Source: Conexibacter arvalis
GTDB taxonomy: Bacteria; Actinomycetota; Thermoleophilia; Solirubrobacterales; Solirubrobacteraceae
NCBI RefSeq assembly: GCF_014199525.1
Contig: NZ_JACHNU010000012.1
Span: 1 to 35,606 of the forward strand
Direction of reading: 5' to 3'
Length of the DNA: 35,606 nucleotides
This document shows, piece after piece, positions 23,037-29,928 of this stretch (position 1 is its first letter; the number at the start of each line of letters is the position of its first letter). The notes beneath the pieces were generated by a model that saw only the letters and a program-made list of their open reading frames with translations, was not told the origin of the DNA and ran no database searches. The position numbers and the translations under genes are program-made.

Positions 23037-23936
23037 TCAGTGCCAGCTCGCCGCGAGCGCGACGACGACGGCCAGCTCGGTCAGCGCGATCGTCGCGCCG
23101 AGCGTGTCGCCGGTGCGGCCGCCGAGCGTGCGGCGCGCCCAGGCGACCGAGAGCGCGGCGACGAGCGCGGCGGCCGCGAGCGCGAGCAGGCCGCGCAGGG
23201 GGCCGACGGCGAGCAGCGCGGCGGCCGCGGCGGTGAGCGCGCCGAGGAGCAGCGGCCTCCGGCGGACGGCGAAGCCCGCGCCGAGCCCGTCGCGGCGCGC
23301 CGGCGGCGTCGCGGCGGCGTGGACGAGCGCGGCGGCGCGGCCGAGGGCGCACGCGGCGATCAGGGCGAGCAGCGCATCGGCGGCGGAGACCTGCGCGAGC
23401 GTCGTCAGCAGCATGAGGCCCCAGCCGAGCAGCGCGAGCATTCCGAAGGTCCCGATCCGCGAGTCGCGCATGACGGCCAGCTGCCGCGCGCGGTCGCCCC
23501 GGACGCCGAGCCCGTCGGCGCAGTCGGCCAGCCCGTCCTGGTGGAGCGCGCCGGTGACGGCGACGAGCGCCGCGAGCGCGAGCACGGTTGCCGGCGCGGC
23601 GCCGAGCAGCGGCTCGGCCGCGACCCGCACCCCGCCCGCGAGCGCCCCGACGGCGGCGCCGACGAGCGGGAACCACCCGGCGGCCCGCCCGAAGTCGCCG
23701 ACGCGATGGGCAGCCGCCGGCACCGGCACGAGCGTCAGGAACGACAGCGCGATGCCGGCGTCGGCGAGCGGGCGGGGGCGCGGCGCGGCGGCTTCGACGG
23801 TCGCAGTCGGCCGCGGCCGCGCGGCGGACGCGCTCGGCGCGTTGTCGACCGGGGTCGCGCCCGGCTGGGCTGGCGGTTCGCCGGTGCCGCGGTCGCCGGT
23901 GGCGGCGCCGGGGCGTGTGGGCGGTCGCTCGCTCAC
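23037..23936 (-). CDS. cobS: Adenosylcobinamide-GDP ribazoletransferase (cobalamin synthase)
   Basis: CobS joins adenosylcobinamide-GDP to alpha-ribazole or its phosphate in the inner membrane. The metal-binding signature GALHQDGLADCADGLG (about residues 140-156) is present, together with RDSRIGTFGMLAL and GGRTGDTLGATIAL near the C-terminus. About six hydrophobic helices are visible. The 299-residue protein begins with a polar low-complexity stretch of about 55 residues (Pro, Ala, Thr) that other CobS proteins lack. The GTG at 23936 overlaps the stop of the bluB-cobT gene (GTGA), so the two are coupled. Confidence 0.93.
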   Translation of the reverse strand: MSERPPTRPGAATGDRGTGEPPAQPGATPVDNAPSASAARPRPTATVEAAAPRPRPLADAGIALSFLTLVPVPAAAHRVGDFGRAAGWFPLVGAAVGALAGGVRVAAEPLLGAAPATVLALAALVAVTGALHQDGLADCADGLGVRGDRARQLAVMRDSRIGTFGMLALLGWGLMLLTTLAQVSAADALLALIAACALGRAAALVHAAATPPARRDGLGAGFAVRRRPLLLGALTAAAAALLAVGPLRGLLALAAAALVAALSVAWARRTLGGRTGDTLGATIALTELAVVVALAASWH

Positions 23937-25960
23937 CGCGGGCCGTCGATGCCGGCCTCGGCGAACGTGCCCATCTCGCGATGGAGCGCGCCGGCGGAGG
24001 CGATCACCGGCAGCGCGAGCAGCGCGCCCGACGCCTCCCCGAGACGCATGCGCAGGTCGAGCAGCGGCTCCAGCCCCAGCTCGGCGAGCACGAGCGCATG
24101 GCCCGGCTCGGCCGACCGATGGCTGGCGATCAGCGACTCCGCGAGACCGCCGTCGAGCCCGACCGCCGCAAGCGCCGCCGTCGAGACCGCGTAGCCGTCG
24201 AGGATCACCGGCAGCCGCCGCCGCGCCGCTTCGATCGCCGCCCCCGCGAGCGCCGCCAGCTCCAGTCCCCCGACCTCGCGCAGCGCGGTGCGGGCGGGGA
24301 GGGGAGCGGCATCGGCCGTCGCGCCCTCCGCGGTGGGGGCTGGTGTGCGGGCGGCCGCGGCGCCGTCTGCGGTGGGGGCTGGTGTGCGGGCGGCCGCGGC
24401 GCCGTCTGCGGTGGCGGGCGTCGCGGCGGAGGCGCGCGCTCGTGCCAGCGCGGCGTCGACGACGGCGCGCTTGCGGTCGAGGCCGGCGGCGTCGAGGCCG
24501 GTGCCGCGGCCGACCGTGCGCTCGGCGCCGACGCCGAGCAGGGCGCCGGCGAGGGCGGCGGTGGTCGCGGTGTTGCCGATCCCGATCTCGCCGAGCGCGA
24601 GGCAGTCGGCGCCGCGCTCGGCCAGCTCGCCGGCCAGCGCCGCGCCGAGCGCCAGCGCGGCGTCGAGCCGATCGTCGGTCAGCGCCGGCTCGGCGGTCAT
24701 GTCGGCGGTTCCCGGCGCCAGCTTCGCGGCGCGCACGCCGGGCGGCGTCTCCGCGACCAGGCCGACGTCGGCGACCAGCAGCTCGTGGCCGCCGTGGCGG
24801 GCGAGCACGCCGACCGCGCTCTGGCCGCGCGCCGCCGCGCCGGCGACCTGCGCCGAGACCCGCGCGTCGAAGAGGCTCGTGCCGTGGACGACGTGGCCGT
24901 GGTCGGCCGCGAGCACGAGCACCCCGGCCCTTGGCGCCGCCGGCGGCGCCGCGCCCGTGATCGACGCCCACCGCTCGATCAGCGCCTCCAGCGCCCCGAG
25001 CGACCCGGCCGGCTTCGCGAGCCGGTCGGAGCGGTCGCGCGCCGCGATCGCCGCCTCGCGGTCCGGCGGCGCGGCGCGCGGCCGGACCGCCGCCTCTCTG
25101 CCGGCCGGGGCGGGACCTCTGTCATCCGGTGCACGCACAGCCGGCATTGGATGACAGAGGTCCGCCCCGGAGGCGTCCGCCGGGCGGCCGGCGGGGTCCG
25201 CGGCGGCCCGTCGCGGCGCGGCGACGGCGTGCTCGGCCGGCCAGCGCTCGTCGATCACGACGTCGGCGAGCGGCATGCGGGACGACCAGCCGGCGGCCTC
25301 CAGGCCCGGGCGGACCGGGCGCTCGTCGGGCCAGCCGACGCACAGCCACGCCATCGGCTCGACGCGCGCCGGGATGCCCAGCAGCGTGCGCAGGTCGTCG
25401 GGGCGGTAGAAGCTGACCCAGCCGACGCCGAGGCCCTCGGCGCGCGCCGCGAGCCACAGGTTCTCGATCGCGCAGGCGGCGCTGTAGAGGTCGGTCTCGG
25501 GGATCGTGCCGCGGCCGAGGATCTCCTCGTCGGGGTCGCCGTGGTCGCAGCAGACGACGACGCCGAGCGGCGCCTCGACGATCCCCTCGATCTTCTGGTC
25601 GAGGAAGTGCGCGGCGCGCTCGCTGAACTTGGCCGACTGACGGATCCGCTCCCGCTGGGCCAAGCGCCGCAGCGCCAGCTTCGTCTCCAGCGAGCGCACG
25701 ACGATCAGCCGCCACGGCTGCATCAGCCCGACCGACGGCGCCTGGTGCGCGGCCGCGAGGATCCGCTCGAGCACGTCGTCGGGCACGGGGTCGGGGCGGA
25801 AGCGGCGGATGTCGCGCCGCTCGGCGATCGCGCGGTAGACCGCGTCGCGCGCCTCGTCGGGGAAGCGCCAGCCGCGCGGATCGGCGGCGCGCTCGGCGGC
25901 GCGGGAGGGATCGAAGCCCGCCGGGGTCGCCGGGCGCGGGGGTCGCAGGTCTCCGCTCAC
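23933..25960 (-). CDS. bluB-cobT: Fused BluB-CobT: lower-ligand synthase and phosphoribosyltransferase
   Basis: A 675-residue fusion. Residues ~1-240 are BluB, the flavin-destructase that makes 5,6-dimethylbenzimidazole: ERRDIRRFRPDPVPDDVLER, HQAPSVGLMQPWRLIVV and DLYSAACAIENLWLAARAEG are specific. A linker of about 70 residues contains a palindromic element in frame. Residues ~315-675 are CobT, which transfers phosphoribose from nicotinate mononucleotide: LAKPAGSLG, GEIGIGNTATTAALAGALLG, GRGTGLDAAGLDRK, VILDGYAVSTAAL and RLGEASGALLALPV, with the catalytic glutamate about residue 642. An in-frame 39-base minisatellite interrupts CobT. A TTG at 25969 is an alternative start; neither has a clear ribosome-binding site. 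It is divergent from the riboswitch operon. Confidence 0.9.
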   Translation of the reverse strand: MSGDLRPPRPATPAGFDPSRAAERAADPRGWRFPDEARDAVYRAIAERRDIRRFRPDPVPDDVLERILAAAHQAPSVGLMQPWRLIVVRSLETKLALRRLAQRERIRQSAKFSERAAHFLDQKIEGIVEAPLGVVVCCDHGDPDEEILGRGTIPETDLYSAACAIENLWLAARAEGLGVGWVSFYRPDDLRTLLGIPARVEPMAWLCVGWPDERPVRPGLEAAGWSSRMPLADVVIDERWPAEHAVAAPRRAAADPAGRPADASGADLCHPMPAVRAPDDRGPAPAGREAAVRPRAAPPDREAAIAARDRSDRLAKPAGSLGALEALIERWASITGAAPPAAPRAGVLVLAADHGHVVHGTSLFDARVSAQVAGAAARGQSAVGVLARHGGHELLVADVGLVAETPPGVRAAKLAPGTADMTAEPALTDDRLDAALALGAALAGELAERGADCLALGEIGIGNTATTAALAGALLGVGAERTVGRGTGLDAAGLDRKRAVVDAALARARASAATPATADGAAAARTPAPTADGAAAARTPAPTAEGATADAAPLPARTALREVGGLELAALAGAAIEAARRRLPVILDGYAVSTAALAAVGLDGGLAESLIASHRSAEPGHALVLAELGLEPLLDLRMRLGEASGALLALPVIASAGALHREMGTFAEAGIDGPR
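24330..24407. repeat. 39-bp minisatellite in the CobT domain
   Basis: Two exact 39-base copies (24330-24368 and 24369-24407) and the start of a third, encoding TADGAAAARTPAP in frame in a surface loop of CobT. Confidence 0.9.
25105..25170. repeat. Dispersed palindromic element, copy inside bluB-cobT
   Basis: Arms at 25105-25127 and 25149-25170 pair over 22 bases with one bulge; the loop is 21 bases. The half-site GGACCTCTGTCATCC is shared with the intergenic copy at 10741-10793. It lies in the interdomain linker and is read in frame as about residues 264-286 (GADLCHPMPAV part), without a stop. Confidence 0.85.
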
Positions 25961-26109
25961 GGCGAGCAAGCCTAGACAGGCCGTCCAGCGAAGAGGGCCG
26001 ACCGTCCGGCTCGCCGGCTTGCCGCCCTCGCCTCCCGCGGCCGCCGCGGCGGCGCCCGTGCCGGCCCAAGGGGGCGACGCGACGCGGGCGCGGCCGGCGA
26101 GCGGGCGCA

Positions 26110-26268
26110 GCCGGTACGATGGCCGCCGTCAGCGTGGCGGTGCGAGGAACCCGGTGAGACTCCGGGACGGTCGCGCCACTGTGTCCGGCTCCCCAGCCGG
26201 AAGTCAGGAACTCCACCGCCGCGACTCCTTCCACGATCGGGACGCTGGATCCCGAGGAGGTCCGCCGC
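26110..26268 (+). ncRNA. Cobalamin riboswitch
   Basis: The core GGAACCCGGTGAGACTCCGG (26146-26165) followed by GACGGTCGCGCCACTGT and, downstream, AGTCAGGAACTCC (the B12 box, 26202-26214) matches the adenosylcobalamin riboswitch. A candidate expression platform follows: TCGGGA (26237-26242) pairs with TCCCGA (26250-26255), and GACTCC (26223-26228) can pair with GGAGGTC to bury the AGGAGG ribosome-binding site at 26255-26260. Ligand binding would then block translation of the leader ORF. The aptamer is well supported; the platform is inferred. Confidence 0.93.
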
Positions 26269-26343
26269 ATGCACCGCATCGCCCCGTCGTCGCCGCCCGA
26301 TCGGCGCACCGCCGCGTCCGTCGCAGCCGCCCCGGCGCCGTGA
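26269..26343 (+). CDS. 24-codon leader ORF after the cobalamin riboswitch
   Basis: The riboswitch ends in GAGGAGG, eight bases before an ATG at 26269 that opens a 24-codon frame (starts MHRIAPSSPPDRR, ends in Ala-Pro repeats). Its TGA at 26341-26343 overlaps the GTG of cobC at 26340-26342. cobC has no ribosome-binding site of its own and no ATG, GTG or TTG in frame after the leader's ribosome-binding site, so the leader seems to be the entry point for ribosomes. The peptide is probably unimportant itself; it is too short to have a domain. Frame, spacing and overlap are seen; the coupling role is inferred. Confidence 0.7.
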   Translation: MHRIAPSSPPDRRTAASVAAAPAP

Positions 26344-27401
26344 AGCGGCTGCTGCTCGTGCGCCACGCGGCGACGAGCGCGACGCGAGCCGCCGCCTTCC
26401 CGGCCGACGAGCCGATCGAGGATGGCGCCGCCGCGCTCGCCGCGCCGCTCGCCGCGCTCGTGCGGGGCCGCGACGCCGCGCCCGCTGCTTCAGACGCCCG
26501 GCCGGGGCACGGGGCGGCGGCCAGCGAGCCGACCGCTTCCGGAGCCCGGCCGGGGCGCGGGATGGGCGCCGCCAATCTGGCCGCTCCCGGCGCCCGGCCG
26601 GGCCGCGAGGTGGGCGCCGCCGGTCCGACCGCTCCCGACGCTCGGCCGGGGCAGGGGGCGGCGGCCGGCGAGCCGGCCGCTACCGGCTCCCGGCCGCGGT
26701 TCGATCTGCTCGCCAGCCCGGCGCTGCGCTGCCGCCAGACCGCCGCGGCCGCCGGCCTGACCGCGCGGCCGGAGCCGCGCATCGCCGAATGCGACTTCGC
26801 CGCGTGGGCGGGGCGGACGCTCGCGTCGGTGCACGCCGAGCAGCCCGACGCCGTCGGCGCCTGGATGGCCGATCCCGACGCGGCGCCGCACGGCGGCGAG
26901 TCGCTGCGCGCCTTCGCGGCGCGGGTCGGCGGCTGGCTCGACGAGCAGGCGGGCGAGGACGGAACGACGCTCGCGATCACCCACGGCGGGGTCATCAAGG
27001 CCGCGCTCGTCCACGCGCTCGGCGCCCCGCTCGACGCCTTCTGGCGGCTCGACGTCGCCCCGCTCTCCGTCACCGAGCTGCACGCCCACGACGGCCGCTG
27101 GACCGTGACGCGGACGAACTGTCCGCTCGACCCGGCGGTCGGCCGCGCTCGCTCCGCTGCCGTCGCGCAGGAGCGCGGTGCCGCCGGCTCCGGTGGGACG
27201 GCGGTCGGGGGCGCGCCCATGGCGGGTGCGAGCGGGGCGCGCGTGGCCGTCGGCAGTGGGGCGGCGGTCGGGGGCGCGCCCATGGCGGGTGCGAGCGGGG
27301 CGCGCGTGGACGTCGGCGGTGGGGCGGCGGTCGGGGGCGCGCCCCCGGCGGGTGCGAGCGCGGCGCGCGTCGCCGGCGCCGGCGCGGGGGCGGCGCGGTG
27401 A
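26340..27401 (+). CDS. cobC: Histidine phosphatase, alpha-ribazole phosphatase-type
   Basis: CobC-type phosphatases remove phosphate from alpha-ribazole-5'-phosphate or cobalamin-5'-phosphate. The active-site histidine is in LLLVRHAATSATR (residues 4-16), with DLLASPALRCRQTAAAAG and EPRIAECDFAAWAGRTL later, and the second histidine in TTLAITHGGVIKAAL. The 353-residue protein is far longer than the usual ~200 because of two repeats: a 16-residue unit about five times (residues ~47-118) between the active-site motif and the SPALRCRQTA block, and a 21-residue unit three times at the C-terminus. Start GTG at 26340 overlaps the leader's stop; the gene's stop overlaps cobD (GTGA). Assignment to cobC rests mainly on context. 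Confidence 0.87.
   Translation: MKRLLLVRHAATSATRAAAFPADEPIEDGAAALAAPLAALVRGRDAAPAASDARPGHGAAASEPTASGARPGRGMGAANLAAPGARPGREVGAAGPTAPDARPGQGAAAGEPAATGSRPRFDLLASPALRCRQTAAAAGLTARPEPRIAECDFAAWAGRTLASVHAEQPDAVGAWMADPDAAPHGGESLRAFAARVGGWLDEQAGEDGTTLAITHGGVIKAALVHALGAPLDAFWRLDVAPLSVTELHAHDGRWTVTRTNCPLDPAVGRARSAAVAQERGAAGSGGTAVGGAPMAGASGARVAVGSGAAVGGAPMAGASGARVDVGGGAAVGGAPPAGASAARVAGAGAGAAR
26496..26700. repeat. 48-bp minisatellite in cobC, five copies
   Basis: The sub-motif GCCCGGCC (with slight variants) starts at 26496, 26544, 26592, 26640 and 26688, a strict 48-base period. Unit boundaries drift in sequence but not in length, so the frame is kept; the encoded unit is ARPGxG followed by ~10 variable residues. 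Confidence 0.9.
27201..27389. repeat. 63-bp minisatellite at the cobC 3' end, three copies
   Basis: Copies start at 27201, 27264 and 27327 with GCGGTCGGGGGCGCGCCC. They are nearly identical and encode AVGGAPMAGASGARVxVGxGA in frame. The run ends about four residues before the stop that overlaps cobD. Confidence 0.9.
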
Positions 27402-28405
27402 GCGGGTTCGCGCTCGCCGCCGGCTGGGCGGCCGACATCGCGTTCGGGGATCCGCGGCGGCTGCATCCGGTGGCGGGCTTCGGACGGGCAGCGCTGGCGC
27501 TGGAGCGGGCGATCTACGCGCCGTCACGCGGCCGCGGCGCGCTCTTCGCCGCCGTGCTCGTCGGCGGGGCGGCGGCAGCGGGGCAGCTCGCGACGAGGCT
27601 CGCGGAGCGGGTCGCGGGGCGCGCCGGCCGGACGGTCGTGCTCGCGGTCGTGACGTGGGGCGCGCTCGGCGGGCGCAGCCTCGTGCGCGAGGGGCGGCGG
27701 ATCGCCGAACTGCTGGAGGCCGGCGACCTCGACGGCGCCCGTGACGCGCTGCCCGCGCTCGCCGGGCGCGACCCGTCGCAGCTCGACGAGAGCGGGATCA
27801 GCCGCGCGGTCGTCGAGTCGCTCGCCGAGAACAGCTCCGACGCGGTCGTCGGCGCGCTCGTCTGGGGCGCCGCCGCCGGCCCGGCCGGAATCGCCGCCTT
27901 CCGCGCCGCCAACACGCTCGACGCGATGGTCGGCCACCGCTCGCCGCGCTACGAGCGGTTCGGCTTCGCCGCCGCCAAGCTCGACGACGCGATGGGCTGG
28001 CCGGGCGCCCGCCTCGGCGCGCTGCTCGCGGTTGCGCTCGCTCCCATCGCCAGCGGATCGCCGCGCGCGGCATGGCGGATCCTCCGCCGCGACGGCGCCG
28101 CACACCCGTCTCCCAACGCCGGCCGGATGGAGGCGGCGTTCGCCGGCGCGCTCGACCTGCGCCTCGGCGGTCCGCTCAGATACGGCGAGCGGACCGAGCA
28201 CCGCCCGACCCTCGGCGACGGCCGCCCACCGCAGCCCGCCGACGCCGCCCGCGCCGCGCGGCTCAGCCTCGCCGTCGGCGCCGCGAGCGCCCTCCTGTGC
28301 GCTGCCGCCCGCGCCGCCGCGCCCGCTCGCGCCCGCCGAGCCACTGGCGCCGTCCCACCGCACCGCGACGACAGCACGCCGACGATCGACGGGAGTGGGC
28401 GATGA
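27398..28405 (+). CDS. cobD: Adenosylcobinamide-phosphate synthase
   Basis: CobD (CbiB) attaches (R)-1-amino-2-propanol or its phosphate to adenosylcobyric acid at the membrane. The 335-residue protein has the N-terminal DIAFGDPRRLHPVAGFGR block, then SGISRAVVESLAENSSDAVVG with the conserved Glu-Asn-x-x-Asp core, and AAFRAANTLDAMVGHRSPRY, all typical. Hydrophobic stretches (AAVLVGGAAAAGQLA, ALVWGAAAGPAGIAAF, and others) fit a membrane protein with several helices. A C-terminal Ala/Arg-rich tail may not be conserved. The GTG start overlaps cobC's stop; its TGA overlaps the ATG of cobQ (ATGA). Confidence 0.92.
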   Translation: MSGFALAAGWAADIAFGDPRRLHPVAGFGRAALALERAIYAPSRGRGALFAAVLVGGAAAAGQLATRLAERVAGRAGRTVVLAVVTWGALGGRSLVREGRRIAELLEAGDLDGARDALPALAGRDPSQLDESGISRAVVESLAENSSDAVVGALVWGAAAGPAGIAAFRAANTLDAMVGHRSPRYERFGFAAAKLDDAMGWPGARLGALLAVALAPIASGSPRAAWRILRRDGAAHPSPNAGRMEAAFAGALDLRLGGPLRYGERTEHRPTLGDGRPPQPADAARAARLSLAVGAASALLCAAARAAAPARARRATGAVPPHRDDSTPTIDGSGR

Positions 28406-29928
28406 GAGGGGCGTTGCTGGTCGCCGGCACGCATTCGGACGCCGGGAAGTCGGTCGTGGCGACGGGCATCTGCCGCTGGCTCGCGCGTCGGGGCGTCAGG
28501 GTCGCTCCCTTCAAGGCGCAGAACATGGCGCTCAACAGCGTCGTCGCCCACGACGGCAGCGAGATCGGGCGGGCGCAGGCGGCGCAGGCGGCCGCGTGCG
28601 GGATCGAGACCGAGGCGGCGATGAACCCGGTCCTGATCAAGCCCTCCGGCCACCGCCACAGCCAGATCGTGGTGATGGGGAAGCCGTTCGCCGACGTCGA
28701 CGCGCGCTCCTACCAGCACCTCAAGGACCAGTTGAAGCCGATCGTCGCCGACGCGCTGGACGACCTGCGGGCGCGCTTCGACGTCGTCGTCTGCGAGGGC
28801 GCAGGCAGCCCGGCCGAGATCAACCTCCGCCACGCCGACCTCACCAACATGGGGCTGGCGACGGCGCACGGCCTGCCGGTCCTCGTCGTCGGCGACATCG
28901 ACCGCGGCGGCGTGATGGCGTCGTTGTTCGGGACGCTCGCGCTGCTCGACGCGACCGACCAGGCCCACGTCGCCGCCTTCCTGGTCAACAAGTTCCGCGG
29001 CGACCAGTCGATCCTCGCGCCCGGCCTCGCGCAGCTCGAAGCGATGACCGGCCGCGCGACGCTCGGCGTCCTCCCGCACGTCGAGGACCTGTGGATGGAC
29101 GTCGAGGACTCGCTCGCGCTGGAGGCGCCGCGGCCGGAGGAGCCGGCGCTGGCCGACTCGCTCGACGTCGCCGTCCTGCGGCTGCGGTGGATGAGCAACT
29201 TCACCGACGTCGACGCGCTCGCGACCGAGCCCGGCGTCCGCGTCCGCTTCACGCGCAGCGCCGCCGACCTGGAGCGGGCCGATCTCGTCGTGATCCCGGG
29301 GACGAAGGCGACCGTCGAGGACCTCGCGCGGCTGCGCGAGCACGGGCTCGACAGGGTCCTGGTCGAGCGGGCCGCGCGCGGCCGTCCGATCCTTGGCATC
29401 TGCGGCGGCTACCAGCTGCTCGGCGAGTCGATCGACGACGGCGTCGAGTCGAGACGGGGCCGGGTCGAGGGCCTGGGGCTGCTCCCGGTCACGACCGCAT
29501 TCCAGCCCGACAAGCTGCTGCGCCGCCGGCGCGGCGCCTGCGCCTGGCTCGGCACCGCCGTCTCCGGCTACGAGATCCGCCACGGCCGCGTCAGCCGCGG
29601 CGGCGGCGAGCCGCTCGTCCACGACGGCGGCGAAGGGGAGCCCGACGGCTGCCGCCACGGGGCCGTCCTCGGCACCAGCTGGCACGGGGCGCTGGAGCAC
29701 GACGCCTTCCGCCGCGCGCTCCTGCGGCAGGTCGCGGCGACCGCGGGCCGCGACTTCCGGCCGGGCACGGCGACCTTCGCCGCCGCCCGCCAGTCGCGGC
29801 TCGACGTGCTCGGCGACCTGATCGAGCAGCACGTCGACACGGCCGCGCTCGAAGACCTGATCAGCGGCGGGGTTCCCGCCGGCCTTCCGACCGTCCACAC
29901 AGAGGTGCGCACGTGCTCCGTTTCGTGA
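28402..29928 (+). CDS. cobQ: Cobyric acid synthase
   Basis: CobQ (CbiP) amidates four peripheral carboxyl groups of adenosylcobyrinic acid a,c-diamide using glutamine and ATP. The N-terminal synthetase domain begins with LLVAGTHSDAGKS (P-loop), then PFKAQNMALNS, CEGAGSPAEINL and GDIDRGGVMAS. The C-terminal class I glutaminase domain has the nucleophile Cys334 in GICGGYQLLG and His428 in LGTSWHGALE. At 508 residues it is full length. ATG at 28402 overlaps the cobD stop; a GGGAG sequence lies about nine bases upstream. Its last 16 bases overlap the start of cobN. Confidence 0.95.
   Translation: MRGALLVAGTHSDAGKSVVATGICRWLARRGVRVAPFKAQNMALNSVVAHDGSEIGRAQAAQAAACGIETEAAMNPVLIKPSGHRHSQIVVMGKPFADVDARSYQHLKDQLKPIVADALDDLRARFDVVVCEGAGSPAEINLRHADLTNMGLATAHGLPVLVVGDIDRGGVMASLFGTLALLDATDQAHVAAFLVNKFRGDQSILAPGLAQLEAMTGRATLGVLPHVEDLWMDVEDSLALEAPRPEEPALADSLDVAVLRLRWMSNFTDVDALATEPGVRVRFTRSAADLERADLVVIPGTKATVEDLARLREHGLDRVLVERAARGRPILGICGGYQLLGESIDDGVESRRGRVEGLGLLPVTTAFQPDKLLRRRRGACAWLGTAVSGYEIRHGRVSRGGGEPLVHDGGEGEPDGCRHGAVLGTSWHGALEHDAFRRALLRQVAATAGRDFRPGTATFAAARQSRLDVLGDLIEQHVDTAALEDLISGGVPAGLPTVHTEVRTCSVS

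Noticed and set aside
25110-25170. An intrinsic terminator between separate bluB and cobT genes.
   Set aside because: The frame is open through the palindrome with no stop or new start having a ribosome-binding site, and no T-tract follows.
26496-26700. A possible CRISPR array, because of the strict 48-base period.
   Set aside because: The units are contiguous repeats without unique spacers, read in frame as part of cobC, and there are no cas genes.
27201-27389. A separate small Gly-rich gene at the end of cobC.
   Set aside because: The reading frame is continuous with cobC, there is no ribosome-binding site, and it ends at the overlap with cobD.
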